DNA of 64,000 nucleotides from Sphingopyxis sp. (lineage in GTDB: Bacteria; Pseudomonadota; Alphaproteobacteria; Sphingomonadales; Sphingomonadaceae): the NCBI RefSeq assembly GCF_016704835.1, contig NZ_JADIZJ010000001.1:124001-188000 (forward strand). The letters run 5' to 3'. The notes below the pieces were generated by a model. It saw nothing but the letters and a program-made list of their open reading frames with translations. It was not told the origin of the DNA and searched no databases. Position 1 is the first letter of the stretch. Each line of letters starts with the position of its first letter. Position numbers and translations under genes: made by a program. Positions 52,768 through 60,556 of this stretch are shown here, one piece after another.

Positions 52768-52967
52768 CGAAAGACGGTTCCCGAGCGCACGCCGAGGCGC
52801 TTGAAGAGCATCGCGGCAGGGCAGAAACCGGTGAAGCTTGCCTGGATAAGGTTGAGCCCGGCAAAGGCCGCGAGGGCGATCCAGTACGGATGAACGAACC
52901 AGGTGAGCGCGGCGCTCAACAGGACGATGAAGCCGGCGAAACGCAGCACGGCACGATCGAGATTCAT
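52764..52967 (-). CDS. DUF2892 small membrane protein (YgaP-like TM)
   Basis: A 67-residue protein with two hydrophobic segments, VLRFAGFIVLLSAALTWF and WIALAAFAGLNLIQASF, and the family end TGFCPAAMLFKRLGV containing the conserved GFCP. DUF2892 domains occur alone or fused to rhodanese, as in YgaP, and are frequent in sulfide and thiosulfate gene clusters. AAAGGAC lies before the ATG. It lies 16 bases after sqr and overlaps tolC by 4 bases. Confidence 0.88.
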   Translation of the reverse strand: MNLDRAVLRFAGFIVLLSAALTWFVHPYWIALAAFAGLNLIQASFTGFCPAAMLFKRLGVRSGTVFR

Positions 52968-52983
52968 GGGTTTTGTCCTTTCT

Positions 52984-54261
52984 TCAGAAGCGGAGTTTTT
53001 TGATACCGAGCGCATGCATTGCGAGCTTTTCGTAGAAGGGCTCGCTCTCTCCCTTGCGGACCTTGCGCAGGAAATATTTCTCGAAGCCGATCTTGGCGAG
53101 GTGTACCCATTTGCCCGACGACGACCAGTTGACGTTGCGCGGGGGGATTTGCGGCTGGGCAACGAACGCGACCCCGCCATCTCCGAAATCGGCAAGGCAA
53201 ACGGCGTTCCACGTCGCCTCGTGGATCGGCGGCTTGCCGTCGATCTCGAGCTTCAGATTTTGCGCGATTGCGGTGACCATCGATTCGATCATGAAACCCG
53301 TCTTGGGCACGCCCACGGGCACCGGTGTTGGGCCGACCGGCGGGATCGCGACGCAAACGCCGAGCGAATAGACATTGGCGAAGGTCGGATTGCGCTGATG
53401 CTTGTCGGCGAGGATGAAGCCGCGCGGGTTGGTCAGGCCCTCGATCCCGAACACGGCATCGACACCGCGAAAGGCGGGCAGCAGCATCGAATAGGCGAAC
53501 GGAAGATCGTGCTTCGCCTTGACGCTGCCGTCCTCGGCGACCTCCTCGACATGCGCCATGGCGGGCTCGAAGCTGGCGACCCGCGCGTTGGTGATCCATT
53601 TGATGTGGCGGTTTCGAAACTCGCTTTCGAGCAGGCCCTTGGTGTCGCCGACGCCGTCGAGGCCGAGGTGGCCGATGTAGGGTTCGGCGGTGATGAAGGT
53701 CATCGGCACCCTGTCGCGAATCTTGCGCCGCTTGAGCTCGGTGTCGAGGATCATCGCGAATTCATAGGCGGGGCCATAACAGGAGGCGCCCTGCGCAGCT
53801 CCGACAACGATCGGGCCGGGGTTTTCGCAGAAGCGGTCGAAGGCATCCGCCGCCGCAGACGCATGATGTGTCGAGCAGATCGAAACGGTGTTTGCGTCGG
53901 GACCGAAGCCCTCGATCTCGTCGAAGGCGAGTTCGGGGCCGGTTGCGATCACCAGAAAATCGTAATCGACCGACGATCCATCGTTCAGTTCGATCCGGTT
54001 GTTCTTTGGGTAGACGCGTTTGGCGCCGATCGCGGTGAAGCCGATGCCCTTGCGCTTCATCACCGGCGGCAGGTGAACGCGGATCGCTTCGGGCTCGCGC
54101 CAGCGCACCGCGACCCAGGGGTTGGAGGGGACGAACGAGTAATCATCCCGGTCGCAGACCACCATGACCTCGGCCTTGTCCTTGACGGACTCGCGAATTT
54201 CATAGGCGGCGATCGTACCGCCGAGCCCGGCACCCAGAACGACGATCCGCGGCAATGGCAT
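52984..54261 (-). CDS. sqr: Sulfide:quinone oxidoreductase
   Basis: A 425-residue flavoprotein that oxidises sulfide to polysulfide or persulfide and reduces the quinone pool at the inner membrane. FAD-binding LPRIVVLGAGLGGTIAAYEI is at the N-terminus. Cysteines are at residues 129 (SICSTHHA), 161 (GASCYGPAYE) and 355 (NAVCLADFG), matching Cys128, Cys160 and Cys356 of the Acidithiobacillus enzyme; this set argues for a true SQR rather than an NADH dehydrogenase. It is the first gene of a transcript with DUF2892 and tolC, divergent from rhodanese. Motifs TAATATTAG lie upstream of its start. Confidence 0.95.
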   Translation of the reverse strand: MPLPRIVVLGAGLGGTIAAYEIRESVKDKAEVMVVCDRDDYSFVPSNPWVAVRWREPEAIRVHLPPVMKRKGIGFTAIGAKRVYPKNNRIELNDGSSVDYDFLVIATGPELAFDEIEGFGPDANTVSICSTHHASAAADAFDRFCENPGPIVVGAAQGASCYGPAYEFAMILDTELKRRKIRDRVPMTFITAEPYIGHLGLDGVGDTKGLLESEFRNRHIKWITNARVASFEPAMAHVEEVAEDGSVKAKHDLPFAYSMLLPAFRGVDAVFGIEGLTNPRGFILADKHQRNPTFANVYSLGVCVAIPPVGPTPVPVGVPKTGFMIESMVTAIAQNLKLEIDGKPPIHEATWNAVCLADFGDGGVAFVAQPQIPPRNVNWSSSGKWVHLAKIGFEKYFLRKVRKGESEPFYEKLAMHALGIKKLRF

Positions 54262-54355
54262 GTCTCTCTCCTTGTACCCGAGCGCGTCGGCTCCGGCTTG
54301 TTCGAATGGTCGGATTTGCGCCCGGTCCGGCGAGTCGGGCGCAATTTTGAGGGCA

Positions 54356-54396
54356 TAATATTAGATATTGCGCATATTACAACTAAGTAATATTAG
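54356..54396. promoter_or_regulatory. Paired TAATATTAG motifs in the sqr-rhodanese gap
   Basis: TAATATTAG is present at 54356-54364 and 54388-54396, 32 bases apart, about three helical turns, in the 187-base gap between divergent sqr and rhodanese genes. A third copy precedes the persulfide dioxygenase. The site probably controls both directions through the BigR/SqrR-like regulator. ATTGCGCATAT between them also occurs upstream of the universal stress gene. Confidence 0.6.
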
Positions 54397-54448
54397 CAGT
54401 ATCGCAATTTAGCGGCGCCGATAATGTGCCGGCCAACCGAGGAGTTCC

Positions 54449-54790
54449 ATGATGCTGAGCCTGTTCCGCCGCCCGCGCTATAAGGAGATTCCCCCACAGC
54501 GACTCGCCGCCTTGCTCGACCAGAAGCGAGCAATTCTGGTCGATGTGCGCGAAGCGGATGAATTTGCCGCGGGCCATGTCGCGAGCGCGCTTTCGGTGCC
54601 GTTGTCGCGGTTCCGCGCCAGCGCCTTGCCGGTGGACGGCGACAAACCGGTCATATTGATGTGCGCTGCGGGGCGACGTTCGGCGATGGCGCTTGAAAAG
54701 GCGGCGGCGGCGCGGCCCGATATCGACACGCACCTTGCTGGCGGACTGACGGCGTGGCGCGCCGCCGGCCTGCCGGTCGTTGCAGGTTGA
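54449..54790 (+). CDS. Rhodanese-like sulfurtransferase
   Basis: A 113-residue single-domain rhodanese: ILVDVREADEFAAGHVASAL near residue 30 and the active loop MCAAGRRSAMAL with Cys72; GGLTAWRAAGLPV closes it. It can move sulfane sulfur from thiosulfate or persulfide to acceptors in the cytoplasm. GAGGAG lies before the ATG pair at 54449. It is divergent from sqr and is followed at once by the RND adaptor, starting the rhodanese-adaptor-pump-ArsR transcript. Confidence 0.92.
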   Translation: MMLSLFRRPRYKEIPPQRLAALLDQKRAILVDVREADEFAAGHVASALSVPLSRFRASALPVDGDKPVILMCAAGRRSAMALEKAAAARPDIDTHLAGGLTAWRAAGLPVVAG

Positions 54791-55848
54791 CCGCAGTGGT
54801 GCGCCCTTCCTTAGTAGCTGTCGCGCTGTTCGCGGTCGGGGTGTCGCTTTCCGCATGCAGCGGCAATGAATCGACGAACGCGCCCGCTGAAAAGAGCGCG
54901 GCGATCTCGGGCGAGCAGTTGCGTCTGGCGCCCTCGACCGTCACCGATTGGAAGGATGTCGGTGCGCTTGTCACCAGCGTCGACATGGCAGACGCGCGCG
55001 CGCGCATTTCCGGCATCCTCGACAGCCTGAGCGTGCGCGAGGGCGATATGGTGCGAAAGGGCCAGGTCATCGGCCGCATCGTCGATAGCCGGCTCAGCTA
55101 TGAAGGCGCCGCCTTTGGCGCGCAGGCGGCGGCGGCGCAGGCGCAGGCCGCGCAAGCCGAGGCTGAACTGGCGCGCGTCAAATATCTGCACGCCAATGGG
55201 ATCTATGCGCAGGCGCGGCTCGATCAGGCCGAAGCCGGCGCACGCGCTGCGCGCGCGCAGATCAACGCCGCGAGAGCGCAGCAATCGGCGGTGGGTGCGG
55301 TTGCCGGACAGGGCGCGGTCGTCGCCCCTTCGGCGGGTCGGGTCCTCGTCGCGCCGATACCCGCCGGCTCGGCGGTCGCGCCGGGCACATCGATCGCAAC
55401 GATCACATCGGGGCCGATGGTGCTGCGCCTCGAGCTTCCTGAAACCTTGGGCGAAAAGGTACGCGTCGGGAGCGCCGTGATCGCGACGGGGCTGGCCAAC
55501 GACGCCGCCCCCATCGCGCCGCGTGCGACAGTCGGCCGCGTTTATCCGTCGGTCACCGGCGGCCAGATGTCAGCGGATGTCCAGATTCCGGACTTGCCCA
55601 GCCAAATGGTCGGCCGCCGCGTCACCGCGCGCATTGCAGTCGGCGAACGGCAGGCACTCATCGTGCCGCGCCGCTTCGTCGAAACCACCTATGGTACGGA
55701 TTATGTGACGCTCCGGGTCGGCAAGGATGCGACGTCGCGGGTTCCGGTGCAGATCGCGCCCACCGACGACCCCGCGCGCGTCGAAATCCTCTCGGGCGCC
55801 GCCAAAGGCGATACGCTGATCGCGGTGCAGGCCGGAATGCGCAAATGA
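54787..55848 (+). CDS. RND efflux periplasmic adaptor (membrane fusion protein), lipoprotein
   Basis: A 353-residue HlyD/RND adaptor. The N-terminus VAVALFAVGVSLSAC has a lipobox (LSAC). The lipoyl half motifs (SVREGDMVRKGQVIGRIV and VVAPSAGRVLVAPIPAGSAV) flank a coiled coil of Ala-rich repeats (about 105-165), and beta-barrel and membrane-proximal domains follow. The start is uncertain: a TTG at 54787 overlaps the rhodanese stop, and a GTG at 54796 or 54799 is also possible. It overlaps the RND gene by 4 bases. It joins the inner-membrane pump to TolC. Confidence 0.9.
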   Translation: MTAVVRPSLVAVALFAVGVSLSACSGNESTNAPAEKSAAISGEQLRLAPSTVTDWKDVGALVTSVDMADARARISGILDSLSVREGDMVRKGQVIGRIVDSRLSYEGAAFGAQAAAAQAQAAQAEAELARVKYLHANGIYAQARLDQAEAGARAARAQINAARAQQSAVGAVAGQGAVVAPSAGRVLVAPIPAGSAVAPGTSIATITSGPMVLRLELPETLGEKVRVGSAVIATGLANDAAPIAPRATVGRVYPSVTGGQMSADVQIPDLPSQMVGRRVTARIAVGERQALIVPRRFVETTYGTDYVTLRVGKDATSRVPVQIAPTDDPARVEILSGAAKGDTLIAVQAGMRK

Positions 55849-58800
55849 ATCTCGGTATCTCCGGGCGGCTGACCCGCGCGACGATCCAGAGCCCGCTGAC
55901 CCCCCTGATGCTGCTCGCGGCAATCCTTGTCGGGCTGCTCGCGATCATGACGATCCCGCGCGAGGAGGAGCCGCAGATCAGCGTCCCGATGGTCGATCTG
56001 ATGGTTGCCGCCCCCGGGCTGTCGGCGAGCGATGCGATCGAAATCGTCGGCAAGCCGCTCGAGACGATCGTCAAAAGCGTCGACGGGGTCGAGCATGTCT
56101 ACACGCAGGCCGAAGATGACGGGGTGATGGTCACCGCGCGTTTCCTCGTCGGATCGAACGCCGACGATGCCGCGACCCGAGTCAACGAGCGGCTGTCGGC
56201 CAACATGGACAAATTGCCGGCCGGGGTGCAGCCGCCGCAAGTGACGGTGCGCGGGATTAGCGACGTCCCGATTGTCGTGCTCACCGTCGCGCCGAAACCG
56301 GACGCCAAGGGAGAATGGACCGAAGCCGCGCTGCACGCTCTTGCCGTGCGGCTGCGCACCGAAGTCGCGAAGGTCGATGACGTCGGGCTGACCTTCATCG
56401 CGGGCGGGCAGGAGGAGCAGCTTCGGATTGTTCCCGATCCGGCAAAGCTCACCGCGCATGGCGTCTCGCTCGCCGCGCTGATGGACGCGGTGGTGCAGGC
56501 CAACCGCAGCTTTCCGCTCGGCTCGGTGCGCGAGCGCGGCGCGGCCACCACGGTTGTGGCGGGCCAGACGGTGCGCAGCGCCGGTGAACTGGCCATGATC
56601 ACGGTCCGCGCGGCAAACGGCAGCCCGCTCTATCTGCGCGACATTGCCGCAGTGACGCAGGGGCCGAGCGAAGAGCAGGCGCGCGCGTGGCGCTGGGCGA
56701 AGGGCGAGGGGGGACGCTGGTCGATGGCGCCTGCCGTCAGCCTCGCGGTCGCCAAGCGTCCGGGTGCCAATGCCGTCAACGTCGCGCAAGCCGTCGTTGA
56801 ACGCGTCGAAGCGTTGCGCGGCACGCTGATCCCCGCTGGGGTCGATGTCGCCGTCACCCGCAACTATGGCGAAACGGCGAACGAAAAGGCGAACGAGCTG
56901 ATCTTTCACCTCGGCCTCGCAACCGTGTCGATCGTCATCCTGATCGGCTTTGCGATCGGCTGGCGCGAAGCGGCGGTGACCGCGGTCGTCATCCCGACGA
57001 CGATCCTGCTCACCATGTTCGCCTCGAACCTGATGGGCTTCACGATCAACCGCGTCAGCCTGTTCGCGCTGATCTTCTCGATCGGCATCCTCGTCGACGA
57101 TGCGATCGTGATGATCGAGAATATCGCCCGCCACTGGGCGATGGCCGACGGGCGCAGCCGGATCGACGCGGCGGTCGATGCGGTCGCCGAGGTCGGCAAC
57201 CCGACGATCATCGCGACGCTGACTGTGGTCGCGGCGTTGTTGCCCATGCTGTTCGTCTCGGGGCTGATGGGCCCCTATATGGCGCCGATCCCGATCAATG
57301 CGTCGGCGGCGATGCTCTTTTCCTTCTTTGTCGCGGTGATCATCGCCCCGTGGTTGATGGTGCGCTTTGCCCGAGATGCGTTGGCGCACGGTCATGACGA
57401 CCATGCGACGGGCGGCAAGCTGGGAGCGCTCTATGGCCGCGTTGCGGCCCGCGTGACCCGCGACCGCAAGAGCGCGCGCACCTTCCTGATCGCGGTTGGC
57501 GTCGCGACGCTCGTCGCCTGCTCGATGTTCTATTTCAAGGCGGTGACGGTGAAACTGCTGCCCTTCGACAACAAGTCGGAGGTGCAGCTGGTCCTCGACA
57601 TGCCCGAAGGCACCTCGCTCGAAACCACCGGCCGGACGCTCGATGCGGCGGCGGCCGTCGTGCGGCAACTGCCCGAAGCGCGATCGATGGAGGCCTATGC
57701 TGGCACCTCGGCACCCTTCAACTTCAACGGCCTGGTTCGACATTATTTCCTGCGCAGCCGCCCCGAGATGGGCGACCTGATGGTCACGCTTGCGCCGAAG
57801 GACGAGCGCTACCGTTCAAGCCACGCGATCGCGCTCGACCTGCGCGAACGACTCCATGCAGCGCTGCCGCTCCCCGCGGGCGGATCGATCAAGGTTGTCG
57901 AGACACCGCCGGGACCGCCGGTACTGGCGACGATGCTCGCCGAAATCTATGGCCCCGACGAATCGACGCGGCGCAGGACCGCCGAGCAGGTCGAGAAATT
58001 GTTCCGCACCATCCCCTATGTCGTGGATGTCGACAACAGCTTCGGCATGGCACGCCCACGGCTGCGCCTCATCCCCGACCGAGCGCGGATGGATGCCTAT
58101 GGCATTTCGGAGCGCCAGCTGTTCGACAGCATCGGCGCACTGCTCGGAGGGCAGACCGTCGGCTATGCGCCGCGCGGCGACGGGCGCGATCCACTGCCGA
58201 TCCGCATCGCGCTGGAACAGTCGCAGCGGACGTGGAGCGCCGGCCTCGCCGCGACTCCCGTCGCCACTATGGCGCCGGGCGGCCGACTGGTGCAGCTGGG
58301 CGAGGTCGTGAGCGCGCATGAAGAATCGGGATCGCCCACGCTGTTCCGCCGCAACGGCCGCGCCGCAGATATGGTCACCGCCGAACTCGCGGGTGATTAT
58401 GAGGCGCCGATCTATGGCATTTTCGCGGTCGACAGTGCGATCGAGGCGTTCGACTGGCGGGCGCTCGGGATGACAAAACCTGTCATCCGCTTCAACGGTC
58501 AGCCCGGCAACGAACAGGAGCCGACTTTGCTCTGGGACGGCGAGTGGGAAATCACCTGGGTGACGTTCCGCGACATGGGCGCCGCTTTCATGGTCGCGTT
58601 GCTCGCCATCTATGTGCTGGTCGTGGGACAGTTCCGCAGCTTCACCATTCCCCTCGTCATCCTCACCCCGATCCCGCTGACACTCGTCGGCATCGTGCTC
58701 GGCCATATGTTGTTCGGTGCGCCGTTCACAGCCACCTCGATGATCGGCTTCATTGCCCTTGCAGGGATCATCGTGCGCAACTCGATCCTGCTCGTCGATT

Positions 58801-59063
58801 TCATCAACCATGCGAAAAAGCCCGACAAGCCGCTGCGCGATACGCTGCTCGAGGCGGGCATGATCCGCTTCAAGCCGATCGTGCTCACCGCGGCGGCAGC
58901 GATGATCGGCGCCGCCACGATCCTGAGCGACCCGATCTTCCAGGGGCTTGCGATCTCGCTGCTCTTCGGGCTTGCCTCCTCGACACTGCTGACGGTGCTC
59001 GTTATTCCCTCGATTTACATCGTCCTGCGCGACGATGGCCGCGAAGGAACGCTCTCTCCATGA
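55845..59063 (+). CDS. RND efflux transporter, inner-membrane pump
   Basis: A 1072-residue RND pump of the AcrB superfamily. N-terminal helix TPLMLLAAILVGLLAIMTIP, first large periplasmic loop to about residue 330, then TM2-TM6 with SLFALIFSIGILVDDAIVMI; the adjacent Asp pair in VDD is the proton-relay pair of the family. The second half has ATSMIGFIALAGIIVRNSIL and LVVGQFRSFTIPLVILTPIP. The substrate is not evident; the sequence style is of the general HAE-1-like or acriflavine group. It is coupled to the adaptor and to the ArsR gene by ATGA overlaps. Its substrate may be a sulfur compound, given its operon. Confidence 0.93.
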   Translation: MNLGISGRLTRATIQSPLTPLMLLAAILVGLLAIMTIPREEEPQISVPMVDLMVAAPGLSASDAIEIVGKPLETIVKSVDGVEHVYTQAEDDGVMVTARFLVGSNADDAATRVNERLSANMDKLPAGVQPPQVTVRGISDVPIVVLTVAPKPDAKGEWTEAALHALAVRLRTEVAKVDDVGLTFIAGGQEEQLRIVPDPAKLTAHGVSLAALMDAVVQANRSFPLGSVRERGAATTVVAGQTVRSAGELAMITVRAANGSPLYLRDIAAVTQGPSEEQARAWRWAKGEGGRWSMAPAVSLAVAKRPGANAVNVAQAVVERVEALRGTLIPAGVDVAVTRNYGETANEKANELIFHLGLATVSIVILIGFAIGWREAAVTAVVIPTTILLTMFASNLMGFTINRVSLFALIFSIGILVDDAIVMIENIARHWAMADGRSRIDAAVDAVAEVGNPTIIATLTVVAALLPMLFVSGLMGPYMAPIPINASAAMLFSFFVAVIIAPWLMVRFARDALAHGHDDHATGGKLGALYGRVAARVTRDRKSARTFLIAVGVATLVACSMFYFKAVTVKLLPFDNKSEVQLVLDMPEGTSLETTGRTLDAAAAVVRQLPEARSMEAYAGTSAPFNFNGLVRHYFLRSRPEMGDLMVTLAPKDERYRSSHAIALDLRERLHAALPLPAGGSIKVVETPPGPPVLATMLAEIYGPDESTRRRTAEQVEKLFRTIPYVVDVDNSFGMARPRLRLIPDRARMDAYGISERQLFDSIGALLGGQTVGYAPRGDGRDPLPIRIALEQSQRTWSAGLAATPVATMAPGGRLVQLGEVVSAHEESGSPTLFRRNGRAADMVTAELAGDYEAPIYGIFAVDSAIEAFDWRALGMTKPVIRFNGQPGNEQEPTLLWDGEWEITWVTFRDMGAAFMVALLAIYVLVVGQFRSFTIPLVILTPIPLTLVGIVLGHMLFGAPFTATSMIGFIALAGIIVRNSILLVDFINHAKKPDKPLRDTLLEAGMIRFKPIVLTAAAAMIGAATILSDPIFQGLAISLLFGLASSTLLTVLVIPSIYIVLRDDGREGTLSP

Positions 59064-59368
59064 CCAAGCCTACCGACCTTTCAATCCTGAAACGCGATGC
59101 GCACGAAATGGCGGGCTATCTCAAACTGCTCGCGAACCCCGAGCGACTGTTGATGCTGTGCCAGATGGACGAGCGCGAGGTGTCGGTTGGCGAACTGACC
59201 GAAATCAGCGGCTTGTCGCAGTCGGCGGTTTCGCAGCACCTCGCGCGCTTCCGAAAGCAAGGAATCGTATCGCTGCGCGGTGAGGCCCAGACGCGATATT
59301 ACAGCTTGTCCGACCCCAAGATGCAGCGGATCATCGCCGCGCTCTGCGAGGCTTGCCACACCGCCTAG
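59060..59368 (+). CDS. ArsR-family repressor, BigR/SqrR-like sulfide sensor
   Basis: A 102-residue ArsR/SmtB winged-HTH protein. LANPERLLMLCQMDEREVSV has Cys34 at the position of the first redox Cys of BigR/SqrR, and the C-terminus LCEACHTA supplies Cys96 and Cys99 near their second Cys. HTH: LTEISGLSQSAVSQHLARFR. A disulfide or polysulfide bridge between such Cys pairs releases DNA in BigR and SqrR when persulfide rises. No metal-binding CVC motif is present, supporting persulfide sensing. It overlaps the RND stop by 4 bases (ATGA). It should control the TAATATTAG sites. Confidence 0.88.
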   Translation: MTKPTDLSILKRDAHEMAGYLKLLANPERLLMLCQMDEREVSVGELTEISGLSQSAVSQHLARFRKQGIVSLRGEAQTRYYSLSDPKMQRIIAALCEACHTA

Positions 59369-59913
59369 CGCGTTTGTCGGTATCCGCTGCCCGAGAGGCC
59401 GGGCCTGCACATAAGTAACTGTCCTGATTCGGAGCTCGCTAAGCGCCTGCTACCGCAGCCTGCACGAAAGAGTCGCTACCAACCCATTTCCTTCCGGGCA
59501 AGCTGTCGTCGACCATGACAACGAGCAACCGCACGGAGGGCATGCGATGAAGATACGCAGCCTTCCCATCAATACCTAACCTGAGAACACAGCCTTTTTG
59601 CTGCGCGGTGGCGGCGACTTTGCACCCGAACAATTCCAGGCGATGCGCAAGCTCGCTATTGGCGCCGGTCAGAAGTCGATCTTCGCCACACTCGCGATCG
59701 ACTCATCGGCTACCGCGCCTATCGTTTGGCAGGCGAGGCCAGACGTATCGGACTTTTCAGCGCGCGGGGAAATCAAAGGCGCGCTCGTTCTGCGGCCTTG
59801 GCCGGACCATCGGACGCGACACGACATGCCAGCTAGGGGAACTAACGTATAGCGCAGCGAAGCCTACTCCTCGCAGATGAGGCTCGCTATCCAAAAACAC
59901 GAAAGGATATCGC
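59369..59913. other. Gene-free stretch after the ArsR gene
   Basis: No convincing gene in 545 bases. Short frames on both strands (for example 59439-59633 minus) have no recognisable family and no clear ribosome-binding site. Confidence 0.35.
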
Positions 59914-60117
59914 ATGCCGTCTGCGCAGCCCCAGTCAATTGCCGAGCCGATCCGCCATCCCGAATGTCCCGCAGGCGAGCCCCTGGAGAGGCCAGAAAAA
60001 CGCTTCCCCGAGCGTCCCGCTCCATCAAGCGAGCCTCAGCCGCTCCGCGCACCGCCCGAGACGCCGGTGCTGCCCGAGAGTCACCCCGAGGAGACGCCGA
60101 CCGAACGCCCCGATTGA
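59914..60117 (+). CDS. Small Pro/Glu-rich protein
   Basis: A 67-residue ORF rich in Pro and Glu (PECPAGEPLERPEKRFPERP and PETPVLPESHPEETPTERPD), with AAAGGAT about 7 bases before the ATG. Low complexity, acidic, likely disordered; one Cys. No family is recognised. Ribosome-binding site and length make it plausible, but composition bias could give a false open frame. Confidence 0.4.
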   Translation: MPSAQPQSIAEPIRHPECPAGEPLERPEKRFPERPAPSSEPQPLRAPPETPVLPESHPEETPTERPD

Positions 60118-60556
60118 TTTTCTCGCCGGCCTGGCGGCTCGGACGTTGGGGCTGCCCGAGATCCCCGTCAATTGATGCCACTGCGATGGTCGGCCTTGCT
60201 CAGCTTCGGCGGAAATCTGGGGTTTTCCGTCCCCTGGTTGAGGCAAACACCGGCTGGCTGGGGCGGCAGGTCGATCAAGAACAAGCTATATATCTGATAA
60301 TGTGATCTTTTTGTAGGGATAAGTCGCGAAATACCAGATTATCTTCCTCCTTAGATGTGAGCTGCAGCAGCGCTTTTTGAGACGATTAGAGCAAATTCGG
60401 CGAGCCGTTCTCTAATGACGGCGAGGTGCATAACTGCACGACATTCTGGTGGGTGTAGCTTCCCAAATGCAGCCTGGATTAGGGTACAGAATGTCACACG
60501 GTCGGGTCGGTCGAGACAGTGTGGCGAACTCAATCGATCGATCTGCGCAGCGGGCG
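60118..60556. other. Stretch downstream of the GH3 gene
   Basis: Contains one small minus-strand frame (60351-60560) that would start at a GTG overlapping the GH3 stop as GTGA, 69 codons with sequence MTPAAQIDRLSSPHCLDRP at its start. It could be translated by coupling but has no known family. Otherwise I see no gene. Confidence 0.3.

Noticed and set aside
55701..57743. 680-codon minus-strand ORF across the RND pump gene
   Set aside because: It is antisense to a clear RND gene, made of Arg/His/Asp-rich low-complexity sequence with no family motif; typical shadow frame in GC-rich DNA.
57816..58811. 331-codon minus-strand ORF in the RND pump
   Set aside because: Another shadow frame of the pump gene with no recognisable domain.
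59439..59633. 64-codon minus-strand ORF after the ArsR gene
   Set aside because: No ribosome-binding site or family resemblance; too weak to annotate.
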